NCBI RefSeq assembly: GCF_000226115.1
Contig: NC_016459.1
Span: 3,395,501 to 3,459,500, forward strand
Length of the DNA: 64,000 nucleotides
Direction: 5' to 3'
From: Thermothielavioides terrestris NRRL 8126
Lineage: Eukaryota; Ascomycota; Sordariomycetes; Sordariales; Chaetomiaceae
Below, in pieces: positions 44,156 to 56,225 of the stretch. Position 1 is the first letter of the stretch. Each line of letters starts with the position of its first letter. A model generated the notes under the pieces. The model made no database searches, had not been told where the DNA came from, and saw only the letters and a program-made list of their open reading frames with translations. Position numbers and translations under genes: made by a program.

Positions 44156-44209
44156 CATATGCAGCACCACTCACAGACACCTCGAGGCCGTCGTGCAACC
44201 TTGGAATCG

Positions 44210-46723
44210 TCACAGCCTCGCCGCAACCCCCTCCCCCCGTAGATCCTCACACAGCCCCATGGCGATCCAGTCCGCAATGGCCATAGTCGTCACCATCGGA
44301 TTCACCCCGCTGGCGCTCGGGAACACGCTCGCATCCGCCACATACAGCCCCTTGGTCCCCCACACCCTGCCCCTGGAATCCACCACGCCATCCTTGGCGC
44401 GCGCGCTCATCCGGCACGAGCCCATCTGGTGCGCCGACGCAAACGGCGTGACGGGCGGCTTGTTGCCCAGCGCCCTTACCCCGGCCAGCCATCTCTCGAA
44501 CTCCTTGGCCTCCTCCCCCTGCTCTCCGTCCGCATTCTCCGGGGTACTCCCTTCCCCGCTCCTCCTCCTGGCCGCCGAGCGGATGAAGGGCGGGCACCCG
44601 GCGATGGACGGGTGGATCTCGCGCGCGCCGTGCGCGTGCAGGATGCGGCACAGCTCGAGCACGCCGCGCAGGTTGTGCGCGCGGTCGAAGTCGGAGGGGG
44701 TGTAAGCGACGCGCGGCGCGCCGGTGGAGGGGTCGCGGTGGACGGACCCCGAGTCGCGGTCGCGGCAGATCGCGATGAAGGTGTTCAGGTGCCGGTAGTG
44801 CGCGGCGCGGAGCTTGTATTCGATACCGGTGGTCCAGGGAAGGAAGGGGAGGCAGAAGGAGGGCTGTGGCGAAGGTTAGATAGATCATAGGGTGGGGCGG
44901 GAAGGGGAGGCGGGTGGACGCACCATCATCGTCATGGCCTCGAGTTTGACTCCGTGGCCCTTGGAATCGAGATTCTCGAATGAGGTCACTACCGACGTGA
45001 GGGAGCCGCCTGGATGAGGGGAGTGAGAGAGTCAGCAGTGGAGAGCAAGACGCAGGCAATATGCTACGCACCTTCCCATGGCCGAACATCCTCATCAAAG
45101 ATCCCAGACACGAAGTTTGTCGGGTGGAGGTGCAGATTCTTGCCAATATGGGGATTCTGCCGGCGGTTAGTGTGACACAGGGAATGAGGTGGCTCAAGTG
45201 CTCTCACCTTCAACCCGCTGTTCAGCAGAACGACAGGGCTCCAAAGGGTGCCGCAGCTGATGACGACCTTCTTTGCCCTGACAATGACTTCCACCTTCTC
45301 GCCCTCTCTGGACGTCCACACGCCCTTGACGCCCGTCGCCACTTTTGCACCCTTCTTCTGCTCAAACAGCACCTTCTCCACTTTCATCCCCTCCGCAAAC
45401 TTGACCCCCTGTCTCGCGGCCTCCGGGAACCAGCCATTCACCGGCCCCATCTTCTCGCCCCTCCAGCATCCCAGCGCACAATACCCATCATCGTGCTCCT
45501 TGCCGCCACAGTTCTGCGGCACAGCCTTCGCCTGGTACCCCAGCTTCCGCGCGCCCTCCAGCAGCACCCGGTTGGCATGATTGGGGGGCACTTCGGCGAC
45601 GCCCATGACGTGGCAGACGCGATCCAGACAGGCCTGGAACTCGTCGCTCTCGAAGAAGGGCAGGCCGCGCTCGCGCGCCCACTCGGCGCGCACGAAGTCC
45701 TGCGTCTGCAGGCTGGCGCTCCAGTTGATGGTGCCGCCGCCGCCGAAGCAGGCGCCCGCGGTGACGGTCATGGACCCGTCGTCCGTCTCGATCACGCCGC
45801 CGGCCTCGAACAGCGTCGCCAGCCCGGCCGCCTGCGACAGCGGGAAGTGCCGCGCGTCCACGTGCCGGCCCTTCTCGAGCACGAGCACGGACAGCGCAGG
45901 CCCGAACTCGCGCGCCAGTCGGTGCGCAACCACGCCGGCGCCGCAGCCGGAGCCGACGATGGCGACGTCGGTGGTGACTTCTACGGGTGTTTTGCGGGAG
46001 TTGGAGGAGGGGTGGAATTGGAGGAAGGTGAAAGGGTGGGAGGTGGAGGTGGCGGCCCAGGCGGTAGGCACCGCCGGGAAGCCGGTGAGGACGGGGAAGG
46101 CGGCGCTGCTGCGGATGTAGACCAGCTTGCCGACCGTGCTCAGGCTTTTGAAGAGGGATCTGAGCGCCCAGAGGGGGGAGGTGCTCCAGCTGCGGAGGAT
46201 CTTGAGCCGGTCGGTTATGGGGAGGGCGGGCAGTGGTTTCGCGTGTGAGGTGAGCAGGAGACTGCCTGGACGGGTGCTGCCAGGAGGTCAGCGGGAGTGA
46301 GAAAGAGGAGGCGGCGCAAGGGTGATACTACTTGAGGATGGACAGCAGGACTCGCATATCGCGCTGTTTGCTGGGTGGGAGGTTGCTGAGCACGCATTTG
46401 AGAACCTGGGTGAACAGGGGGTTGTCCGATGGTCGCTCGGCAAGGTACGCCTCGAGCGTATCGGATGGGTGGTCGAGAGGGGAGACGGCGTTCCTCAGCT
46501 TGATCGCCGCCTCGGAATACTGGCCGCTGGGAAGATAGAAAACTGATGGGTCGTGGTTGGGCTTGCTGGGCTGGGACGCGTCTTCCATACGGATAGCGGG
46601 TATCACGGCGTCCATGACAGCCATGAGTACCTTCCACTGACTCTCACTCAAGAATTCCACTGCGTCGGGGAGGTCGACGGGCACTGGCGCCGTGAGCGGC
46701 GCGACTTCGGTTGTCGTCGACAT
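44210..46723 (-). CDS. Long-chain fatty alcohol oxidase (GMC-type flavoprotein)
   Basis: Five exons: 46723-46332, 46276-45208, 45156-45072, 45009-44924 and 44863-44210. Introns are 50-62 bp and the CDS is 2286 nt (761 aa), the normal size of the FAO family. The N-terminal region (FLSESQWKVLMAVMDAVIP) is the family-specific extension. The FAD-binding motif is IVGSGCGAGVVAHRLA (about residue 237-252). The substrate/FAD region has GACFGGGGTINWSASL. The C-terminal GMC signature is HQMGSCRMS followed by GLYVADASVFPSASGVNP. FAOs oxidise fatty alcohols to aldehydes with O2, releasing H2O2, usually at peroxisomal or ER membranes in omega-oxidation. The 3' UTR must run into the retrotransposon LTR. 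Confidence 0.93.
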
Positions 46724-48228
46724 CTTGTCCTTGGTTCACCGTCCAGAGATGGGACCATGTCAAGACATTGAGAAGACGGGAGTCAGCGGCGTCCAGCGGC
46801 TGCAGACGTACATGCACTTATTAGAAGGGGGCTAGTCAGGACGATAAATAACACGTCCTGTACCCCAGCGTTTCCCCCTGGTCCCGTGAAAGAGCTGGGG
46901 TTGATCCGATGTGGGGTTGCTCCCGTCAGGATCATTACCCTGTGCGGCATGGTATCCGAGCCTTGGTTTCCCCCGCAACATCCAGCCCCTGTGCCTCGGG
47001 TTGATTCCGGACAGTGCGGACACCAAGCCCATTCAAAACACAGAATTGCGGGGTTGACCGCCGTGAAAACCGAGCTCATGCATGGGAACTACCCAGGAGC
47101 GAACTGTCAGGAGCTGTGACACGTGCCGCAGGCACAAGATGGGGTCGGCAAGAAGAGTTACGGCCGTAACACCCCTTATTATACGAACGGATGGCCCCTG
47201 AACAAATTGCTGGCATCTTCTTTTGAATCCAAGCTACGTGAAATATCTTGCTCACCTACAACGACGTACGGCTCTCTAGCCGCCTTCTCAACCCTCAGGA
47301 TACTTAAATGCCGCATAGCTCACCACATTCCGGCGTTACCCTCATACTGATTTGCCAGATTGGCTTCCTCGCCCCGCTTGCCGCCTTCGGCAGGTGGGCT
47401 GTGAGGGCGGAACTGGAGAACTGGAAAGGAGATAGGACAGTTGGGTGAGACTCGATCGGATTCGATCTTGTAAGTCGAGAGTTGAAGAGCAGGCCCAGCT
47501 TCCGGGAAATGAGCCCAATTGACTTGGCAGTGGCAGACGCATGGCGCAGTCTTGTCCCCAGGCCCAATTCGGCGTGGCGCTGGGGTTTTCAGCTGTGATT
47601 GGGCCGGTGGATAGAGAAGAGTAGTGGACGGTAATGCTCCGTCGAGGGAGACACAAGATAACCAAATCCTTCGTTGGGGCGGCACTCCTTCTTCACGAGC
47701 GTGAGTTGGCTCAACAGCGCAGCGGGCCCGGCTTCGCACGTTGGGGACTGCATGATTTCTTAAGTAGGTGCCTCAGAGGTCAGCCCACCGGCCCGCTCCG
47801 CTCTTCACAATATTCGGATTCACGCTAGCGCCCTTTCCCAAGAGAGTCGCGCTATCGATTATAGCCTTTCATCTCATATTCGGCGCCCTCGCTGATTCGA
47901 CGCCTTGTTCTGGATACTGAGACAAGTTCGACTCACTATTGACCTGATCCCTTCATCTGGCTAGTCCATGAGCATTAACCTCGGTGCCCACTGTGGCATG
48001 GCTCCCCGATATATCTTCATCGTTCCTCCTCACATATACGACAATAGTCTTCGCCGTCAAAGCGTTTGCGCCAAGGCGGAATATCTTGTGCCACTGACAG
48101 GTGTTGCACCATTCAGTGTGTCAACTCGCGTCTTAGTGGCCATGGCCACGCGCCGGAAGTACGACGGTTCCTCATCGATGCGCTCGCACGTACCCTTCGC
48201 AAGACGCTTCTGAACGCGTATCTCGCAC
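46724..48228. other. Intergenic, promoter of the alcohol oxidase gene
   Basis: About 1.5 kb. Short ORFs in several frames only; no domain recognised. Composition is not RIP-like. Confidence 0.5.
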
Positions 48229-48966
48229 TGGGACAGTGAGATCGTCGTCGTCACGGGCGCCAGCAGCGGCATCGGCGCGCACATCGTCCATGGCCTGCTC
48301 GCGCGCAACCGGTGTGCCATCGTCGTCATTATCTGCGTCGCGTTGCTCGCCTGGACCCTGCCCGCCAGCGCGCTTGGCGCCAACCCGCGCTACTACCCGA
48401 CCGGCCCTAGCCAGCTCGACGCGATCCGCGCCCTGTCCGCGCTCTCGCGCGCGTGTGGGTCGAGGTGGGGCATCCGACCGTACTGTACTGGTCAACAACG
48501 CCGGCCCGGTGCGCGGCTTCTCGGTGGTGGAGGGTTTATACGCCGACGTTATGGCGAGGCTTAAGACGAACCCGATCGCGCCGTTCCTGCTGGTCAAGGA
48601 GTTCCTGCCAGAAATGGTGCGTAATGACCACTGCCACATGGTCGGCCTGTGCTCGACCAGCGAGCTCATGCCGCTGCCCAACATTGCCGACTACATAGCT
48701 AGCCAAGCTAGGGGTCTAGGCGCTATCCAAGGGCCTAGGCATAAAAGCTGCGCTACTGGCACTGTACAACGTTCTTCACGCCAGGCTGACGAACAGTGTC
48801 TTCAAGTTCATCTGCACGCCGATGGTCCGCGGGAACCTATCGCAGCCGCAGTTTCTGGCGCCCATCCTCCACCTCAAGACAGTAAGCAAGGCGATCGTAG
48901 GTACGCTATATGGCGGAGACGGTGGTGTCATCTATCTGGCCAGTATTGTAAAGCAGATTGCGATGC
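48229..48966 (+). pseudogene. Pseudogene of an SDR (17-beta-HSD11/SDR16C-like)
   Basis: Pieces of one SDR are recognisable in three frames. EIVVVTGASSGIGAHIVHGL is the cofactor motif near 48237. Then come NPRYY near 48380 and GHPTV at 48468-48480. After a frame change LVNNAGPVRGFSVVEG and MPLPNIADYIASQA (about 48670-48709) follow. After another change, LTNSVFKFICTPMVRGN and GGDGGVIYLASIVKQI appear. A 5-bp tandem duplication, gtact at 48480-48489, causes the first frameshift. The catalytic Lys of YxxxK is Gln (CAA at 48704-48706). The N-terminal part is missing. Not functional as read. Confidence 0.7.
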
Positions 48967-50071
48967 TTGTAAGTGACTTCAAGCTCTGTTTCCGAATACC
49001 TCCCTCTTAGCAACATACGGTACTGATAGTCAACGCACCGAGTGGTTTATCCAGCTTGCTATTAGAAACGCAACGGGCTCAACTGATTGTAGAGTTGAAG
49101 GGACGCCAGCACATTGATGAGACGGGCGGGATCTATCCAGTCACTAAAGCATACTGTATCCCTTGGGAGACGTTTTGCAAGCTCATCTGATGGGAATTCG
49201 AGAATCTGAGTGACGCTAGCGGACAGAGCTTGCTCTCACCTACGCACACGCCGACACCTCGGACCCTAAATGAACAGCAATAACCCGGCTTCCCCCGCAT
49301 TTTCTTGTTCGCTACCGGGCCGCTCTCGAGGTGGCGCATACCTGTCACTGTGCCCAAGACAGGGTTGCTCTTAACACAGCCTGACTACCGGCCCAGAGGT
49401 AATTCCGTGATCTGGTAAGCCGAGGCAGGAAGACCAGACCGAGGAGGAAGGGATAATACGGCGTCGTCCACCTGCGTTCAGACCGCGTTTCTAATGTATT
49501 GGAACCTCGAAACCCGACCGCCGCGACGTGATTCATGGTAGGCATGGACGCATGATACCCGGAGACTGACCTGTCGTAGCTTTACTACCGAAATGTCGGT
49601 TCTCACGAACTTGATCCAGTTAAAAGGCAGACAACTGTAAACGAGAACCACCTGTCAACAGAGCTCTACCGTATCTCGACTGATACGGGCATCGTCTTTG
49701 GCGGTAAGCCATCATTGAAGCGAAGCTTCAATGACGAGTCTTGCGCTAAGTACTGTGTACACAATGTAAGCAAAGTCAGAAGCTTTGCTTCATTTACCAG
49801 GCAAATCCTCCAGAGTTTTTCGGGGAGCGATTGGATACCATAGTTCGCTAGACTATATTAGGACCAAGCTTTCCCTTTTTCGGCCGTCTCCAACACAGTG
49901 TCAATCCTATATCTATATAAAGGAGGTAGTATCTACCTTCTAAAGTTGTTGACGACTTTTTATATATATTGGAATATCAATTCCGCCTTGACTTCTCTTG
50001 GAGATGTAGTGTAGTAGGTATTGTCGAGGGTAGCGATGACGTCATAATATTTGTGGCGTTGTGGCTGAGCC
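48967..50071. other. Intergenic, no gene seen
   Basis: About 1.1 kb with no supported feature. Confidence 0.45.
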
Positions 50072-50187
50072 ACCGCAAACCAGTTTGACCACCGTAAGCC
50101 AGTTCGACCACCGTAAGTAGGTTCAACTACTGCAGCAAGCAGGTTCAACCACTGCAAGCTAGTCGACTACCGCAAGCCAGCTCAACC
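50072..50187. repeat. Degenerate minisatellite, about 19-bp unit, six copies
   Basis: Units of the type ACCGTAAGCCAGTTCGACC start at 50072, 50091, 50110, 50129, 50151 and 50169, with lengths 19, 19, 19, 22, 18 and 19. Substitutions are mostly C/T and G/A. Confidence 0.75.
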
Positions 50188-50230
50188 ACCTAGGTTAAGT
50201 AGCTAGGGCTCGGGTTAACGGTTAGGGTTA

Positions 50231-50233
<3 letters not shown>

Positions 50234-50294
<61 letters not shown>
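50234..50294. repeat. 61-nt poly-T tract
   Basis: Uninterrupted T from 50234 to 50294. It is preceded by ggttaacggttagggttaccc, which contains a telomere-like TTAGGG. It could be the A-tail of a minus-strand retroposed sequence lying to its right, or slippage expansion. Confidence 0.8.
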
Positions 50295-50295
<1 letters not shown>

Positions 50296-50378
50296 ACGGT
50301 CGTCGGCTACAGTAGGCCGCGGGTGGCGATCGCATCGGCCTCGGCCCTATCGAGCTTCGCTTCACCACTTACTGGGGC

Positions 50379-50714
50379 GTGGCACAGTCAAGGGTCTTGT
50401 ATGTCCTCAATCCTGAGATAACCGATGCCGATGGTCCTGTCTGTAGGGGCAAACCGTCCTCCTGTATGTATAGTGGGAGCTTCTGCAACCCGATGAATGA
50501 TGAGACTGATCCAAGCTTTACCTGCCCAGACGTCGAGGGCGAGTCCATCCGTAGCCACCTGGTCGATGTCCGAGTAGGCGTTCCGCTCTACATGGACATC
50601 CAGACCACCGACGTGAAGATCTGCCCGCCGACCGAGGGCATCTACGTCGAGATATGGAGTAAACATTTCCGCAGAGTTCAGACCGAGCACGCCATCTCTT
50701 GTCCGCTGACATAG
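50379..50714 (+). other. Possible coding fragment, unknown
   Basis: A frame open from about 50300 to 50714 reads PSFTCPDVEGESIRSHLVDV and GVPLYMDIQTTDVKICPP with credible composition. Another frame continues FYWVLRREGDQVVTINPKLS at about 50805-50865. The two may be exons or a decayed gene. I do not recognise a family, and the first codon at 50379 is ATG. Confidence 0.3.
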
Positions 50715-50899
50715 GCCTTCAAACGCGAGACGCTACCGGAGTGTACAGTGGTGCCATTAGCTCAAGATGTGGCAACCCTGGCGACAAGGGCAACCTCAAC
50801 AAGGCTTTTTTACTGGGTACTCAGAAGGGAAGGCGACCAGGTCGTCACCATCAACCCCAAGCTGTCCGGCTTCTCGCAGATGTTTCCCGGTAAGTTCTC

Positions 50900-51465
50900 C
50901 ACCGCTTGACAGCCCGGCTTCAAGCCGTCGCCGACCATGATGCCTGTTGCGAAGGTCACTGGGTGAACGTAGGGCTCTCAACGGCGGCGGAAACCCTGCA
51001 TTTAAGTGGAACAAATAGTCGCTTGAATGAGGGTACGTGGACGAGCCAGATGTCCAGAATAGGAAATGCACAGCTCCTCTGTCAATGACAGCCGTGAGCA
51101 CTTGCCCTACGCCATTCCTTTCTGTACATGTCGCCGTAGTATTCTTCCCTGCCCGGTTACCTAAGAAGACAATCCTTCGAGCGAGTTAGGAAGGTAGTTG
51201 AGCCAACAGCGAAGTCGAGATAAGAAGGGAGGGCAGGTCGCACGAAGCGGACCGATTCTAAGACACAACGGATTCCCCCATTGGCCGGATAACGTGAACG
51301 CCATAGCAGGGGAACCTGCACGCCATCACAATTTTGGACGCAAACCTCGGAGATCCGCAGACGCCATCATTCCCTATTTCTGGCGCTTATTCGTGCTTGG
51401 CGATCTCTTGGTTTTCTTGGTACAGTCTAGCTGCCATACGATCGAGCACGTCCTATTCGGCACCC
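50900..51465. promoter_or_regulatory. Region upstream of the OPT transporter gene
   Basis: About 565 bp with no gene seen. It should hold the promoter of the transporter. Confidence 0.4.
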
Positions 51466-54400
51466 ATGGACACGATACACCCTGCCGAGCCCAAAGCTCT
51501 CGGGTTCCAGCACACCGCTGCCGCGGCGGACTGCGAGCTTGAAAAGAACGCGGCGGTGTCGCCGGCCGGAACCGACATCGAGGCGGTTGCTTCGTCCAAC
51601 GAGGGTGACGCCGGGGCAGAGCACGACAAGACACCCCTTCGTCGGCCAGACGAGACCGAGCTGACACCGAATGAGGCCTTCAAATGGAACGTGGATGGCG
51701 ACCAATCTCCTTGTAAGTCCCTCCTTAGACGGCCGGGCTGACAGAATGTGGCTAACAAGGCCAGTCCCGGAGGTGGCGGCCTGTGTCCCGAACACAGATG
51801 ATCCCACTATGAAGTGTAACACAGCACGAGCGTGGATACTCACCACCGTGTTTGTGGTACTGTTCTCGGGCGTCAACCAATTCTTCAGTCTGCGTTATGT
51901 TAGTTCTCCGTCTGAGCCAAGATTGAAGACTCAAGGCTAACCCGGGCAATACCGAACCTAGCCGTCGCTCTCCATTGGCTATGTGGTTGCACAGCTTCTT
52001 GTCTACCCCATCGGCAAAGCATGGGAGCGCCTCCCTCGGTGGCGTGTTCCTCTTGGCCGCTTCAGCTTCGACATCAACCCGGGCCCCTTCACTGTGAAGG
52101 AGCATGCCTTGATCGTGATCGTGAGCTGAATCCCACTTCCCCTGGCTGCTACTTGCCGCACCTTCACTCTGTGGTCTGACCAAATTGCACCTAATTAGTG
52201 TGTTAGCATCAGCGCAACCACCCCCGGGGGTGCTTATGCTGCTGGCTCCCTCGTCGCCATCACCAGCCCTGTCTTCTGGAACCGCGACTTTGGCGCAGGG
52301 TTCTCCTTTCTCTACTTGCTGACGACACAGATGATCGGGTTTGGCCTTGCTGGGCTGTGCCGACGGTGGCTGGTGTATCCTGCCGCGCTTATCTGGCCGT
52401 CGTCGTTGTCTTCCACGGTCTTGTTCCGCACCCTCCACGAGCCACAAGACCACTCTCCCGCAAACGGGTGGACGCTTACGCGATACCGCTTCTTTGCTTA
52501 CTTTACCATCTTTGCCTTCGTCCTCTTCTGGTTCCCGGATTATATCTGGACGAGTCTCGGCACCTTCGCTTTTATTACCTGGATCGTACCGCACAACCAG
52601 AAAGTCAATGCTCTCTTTGGGGTGAGTGCGCCAATGAGTCCTCGAAAACTCGACGCTACACATGAGACTGGAAGTCTGAACACTTTCCGGGCAGATGAAC
52701 TCGGGACTTGGCCTGCTGCCCATCAGCATCGACTGGACTCAGATCAACTACGCTGGATTCCCGCTGATGACACCGTTCTATATTACCTGCAACGCCTTCG
52801 CTGTGGTCGTGCTCTTCTACTTCATCCTGGCGCCCATCTTGTACTACACTAATGCGTGGCAGAGTGCCTAGTAAGTTCTCCAGCCTGGACTCCGCCCCGA
52901 GCGCGCACTGCTAACGACATGCCTCGCGCAGTCTTCCTCTCCTGTCGTCCAACACATTTGACAACACCGGGAAGGTGTACAACATATCCCGCGTGGTCGA
53001 CTCCAACCTGCGCTTCGATTTGGCGAAGTACCAAGCATACTCACCTATGTACATATCCACATCGTACTCACTCACGTATGCGCTCTCGTTCGCTGCGGTT
53101 ACCGCCATCATCGTCCACACATACCTTTACAACGGCGCCGAGATCTGGGCGAAGTTCAAAGACGCACGCCACGGCGGGGAAGACATCCACAAGCGGCTGA
53201 TGCGCAGTTACAAGGAGGTCCCAGACTGGTGGTACCTGGCGCTTACCGTCGTCGTTCTCGGGCTCGGCATCCTAACCGTGAGATACTGGGACACGGGCCT
53301 GCCAGTGTGGGGCTTCATCGTCGTCTGCTTTGGCATCGGCGTCGTAATGATCATCCCGGAAGGCATCTTGGAAGGCACCACTAATCAGAGAATGTGAGCT
53401 CAGCCCGATCCAGCCGAGATACGCAGCTGTTCCCCTCGCTGACGAAGAATTACACACGCAGATTCCTCAACATCATCACCGAGCTCATCGCCGGATACGC
53501 CTGGCCTGGCAACGCAATTGCCAACATGCTTGTCAAGTGCTACGGGTACAACTCCGTTAAGCACGGGATGGACTTTGCCCAGGACTTGAAGCTGGGCCAG
53601 TACATGAAGATCCCCCCACGTGTCTTGTTTGTGGGACAGATCTACGCGACGATTCTGGCGACCATGACACAAGTCGGTGGTGAGTGCCCCCAGCCCTGCC
53701 GAGACAACGGTGACCGTGACGTGACGTGCTTGGCAAACTGAAACTCGGCCGCAGTGCTGCGTTGGATGCTGGGACATATCGAGGGTCTTTGCGAACCGAC
53801 GAATACCAACAGGTTCACCTGCGCCGGTGCGCGCGTTTACTATAACGCGAGCCTAATCTGGGGCACAATCGGGCCGCAGCGCATGTTCCAGCTTGGGCAG
53901 GTCTACAACGCGACCGTCTACTTTTTCATCATAGGGGTAAGTCTAATTATCCATCCTACCGCCGGCGAACGCGAGCTCAGCTGATGATGCATGTCCCGCA
54001 TAGCCTGTCGTCACCGTGCTCGTGTACATGCTGTACCGCCGGTACCCTAACAGCTGGATCCGATATGTCAACGTCCCGATCTTTTTCAACGCCGCCGGCA
54101 ACATACCACCTGCCAACACCAGTAAGCCAGGACCTCCCGACATCCAACCCGCCAATGCTAACTCCTTGCAGCTCAATACTCCCTCTGGTTCATCTTCGGG
54201 TTCCTGTTCAACTATCTAATCCGGAAGCGGGCTTTTGCCTGGTGGAAACGATACAACTGTGAGTTCAGCTCCTGATCAATGATTTGCTCTTTCACCTTGC
54301 TAAGTGATCTCCGCAGACCTGCTCCAAGCCGCGATGGACACGGGGACGGCCCTGGCAACGATCATCATCTTCTTTTGCCTCAGTTACACCAACACCACGC

Positions 54401-54510
54401 TGAAGTGGTGGGGTAACACTGTTGGGTCAAACACAGATGACGCGAATTCGGTGCCGTGGCTTAAGGTCCCCGAAGGAGGCCATTTTGGCCCGGGCCCGGG
54501 AGAGTTTTGA
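51466..54510 (+). CDS. OPT-family oligopeptide transporter
   Basis: Eleven exons: 51466-51712, 51765-51898, 51962-52120, 52199-52621, 52695-52870, 52932-53393, 53462-53679, 53755-53936, 54004-54121, 54172-54258 and 54317-54510. All ten introns (50-78 bp) are in phase, and the CDS is exactly 2400 nt (799 aa). Family signatures include [68 protein letters not shown] and [13 protein letters not shown]. The N-terminal 80 residues are acidic and cytosolic; about 14-16 membrane segments are expected. OPT proteins are proton-coupled importers of small peptides, glutathione or metal-chelates; the substrate is not predictable here. An upstream in-frame Met at 51334 is less likely because it adds an unrelated hydrophobic lead. 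Confidence 0.92.
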
Positions 54511-55343
54511 AGAGACAGCGTTTGTTTGGGGAGGGACCTATCCTTAGGGAGAGGCAGAGTGGCTGTGAGGCACTCAACACACGTTAGGCTACACCCCGTA
54601 GCTCTAGCATCTAGCAATAGTGTTTAACGTAGCATGAAGTGCTTTACCTGTTCGTCCCTTATAACGTACGGAGAAGGGGAAAAATACTCGCTACGGAATG
54701 TCTTTGAAGAGACGGCCTTTTACCGTACCCCCTGGCTTCCCATACCGTACCAGGTAACCGCACCCACACATAACTCTCCCTCGATTCCACAGTCGGGCTC
54801 TCTCGCTCTCCGGCTCCAGGGCTCCCAGGCATTGGAATTGGCTGAATCGTTCAAAAAGACAATAAAATCTCGAGAGCTGGATTTCGCAGTCTGGACTAAT
54901 AATTAAGGCTAACTAGGCTATGGTCTCCCTGTCCTGGCCATCCACATTGCTCTGCCCCCTGGTCCAAGTGCCTGTAAGCGGTCCCTTCCCCTTTTTGCTA
55001 TCTAGCGGTCCCAGGTCAACCTCGTCCAATGCCGAAGGGCAGCGGCCCATGGACGGTCATAACCTTGTCACCTGCAAGGCCTGAGACCGTGTATGCTCAT
55101 GTACTGTACGCCGGCGCAACATCACACGTAGTCCTTGACCTGTTCCTCATTCCACTCCCAGAACTTTACCGCGTTCCCATTGCCGCCCTCGTCCTCTGGC
55201 TTTGTAGCTTTGGGCAGATCGGCTCGAAGCGGGGCAAATCTTCCCCACGGAATGACTATGCAAGAAGGATTTTGGTGTCAGCCTCGATACCGTGAAGAGT
55301 AGATGGAAAAAAGTCGTTCTCGTTTTCAAAAGGGCATAGTCAC
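54511..55343. other. Convergent 3' region, no gene seen
   Basis: 833 bp between the OPT gene (+) and the SDR gene (-). The small ORFs have no domain. Confidence 0.5.
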
Positions 55344-56225
55344 TTACTCCAGTCTCGGGTCCAGTCTGCCTTCTCGATGGTAATGTCGGGCGAAAAAGCC
55401 CGCGTAGAGCTGCGTATATACGCCGTACATCACCTTATGTACGACAGTGTGAGCGATCAGTTTCAAACCGATCGTCTGGTCCCTGGCTAGCGACGTCTGG
55501 ACGTTGCCCGGGTTCATGGGAACGCTGACGATGCCATCGGCCTTGTAGCGGCGCGCGCACTCGACGGCAAGCAGCCAGACGCCGCACTTGCTTATGCCGT
55601 AGCGCGTGATGGCGTCCTCTGGCTTGTGAAAATCAAGGTTGTCCATATCGACCCCGCGCTCGGGCGGCGCAAACTGCAGTAGGCCGAACGACGATGGCCA
55701 CACGATGCGCACGGTATTGGGCGGCTCCGCTTTGGCCGTGGCTACTAGCGTTGGCGTGAGCAGCTTTGTTAGCAAGAACGTGCCTACGCAGTTGACGCCC
55801 AGCGCCAGCTCGTAGCCCTGCACCGTCCTGGGGATTGGCCGGGCCGGTCCCACCATGACGCCGGCGTTGTTGAACAGGACATGCAGCTTGCTCTCGCGCG
55901 CCAGGAAGGCCTCGGCGCAGCTCTTCACCTTGGTCAGGTCCGCCAGATCCAGTTCCAGGAAGATCAGCTCGCCCTTGGACTGGGGCGCGGCCTTCTTGAT
56001 TTCGGCAATCGCCTGGTTGGCTTTAGGCTCCGACCGGCACGCCACGTACACCTTAGCGTTGCGCGCGTATAGCACACGAGACAGTTCCTTGCCCATGCCG
56101 GAGCTGGCCCCCGTCACGACGGACACCTTGCCCGTCAGGTCGTCGGGTATGTTCTTTTCGGTGAAGCGGGGCTTGGGCGGGAAGAATTGCGTCCAGACGC
56201 TCTTGAGGCTGGGCTTGGCCGCCAT
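55344..56225 (-). CDS. Short-chain dehydrogenase/reductase (SDR)
   Basis: Single exon, 293 aa from ATG 56225 (MAAKPSLKSVWTQFFPPKP). A further in-frame Met at 56270 adds 15 basic residues and is less like relatives. The motifs are TGASSGMG (cofactor), NNAG and YGISK (catalytic Tyr and Lys). The lead sequence WTQFFPPKPRFTEKNIPDDL resembles that of the SDR at 12-1091 (WTQWFPPRHG...TEANLP), so both belong to one fungal retinol-dehydrogenase-like subgroup. NAD(P)-dependent alcohol/carbonyl oxidoreductase; substrate unknown. Its ATG is 608 bp from a retrotransposon LTR. Confidence 0.9.
   Translation of the reverse strand: MAAKPSLKSVWTQFFPPKPRFTEKNIPDDLTGKVSVVTGASSGMGKELSRVLYARNAKVYVACRSEPKANQAIAEIKKAAPQSKGELIFLELDLADLTKVKSCAEAFLARESKLHVLFNNAGVMVGPARPIPRTVQGYELALGVNCVGTFLLTKLLTPTLVATAKAEPPNTVRIVWPSSFGLLQFAPPERGVDMDNLDFHKPEDAITRYGISKCGVWLLAVECARRYKADGIVSVPMNPGNVQTSLARDQTIGLKLIAHTVVHKVMYGVYTQLYAGFFARHYHREGRLDPRLE

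Noticed and set aside
50735..50870. GDKGN motif read as an AtuA/DUF1446-like C-terminus
   Set aside because: Only a few residues match, and another frame through the same bases looks more protein-like.
54634..55295. Small ORFs of 88-90 aa between OPT and SDR genes
   Set aside because: No splice context, no domain, and low-quality composition; treated as 3' flanking DNA.
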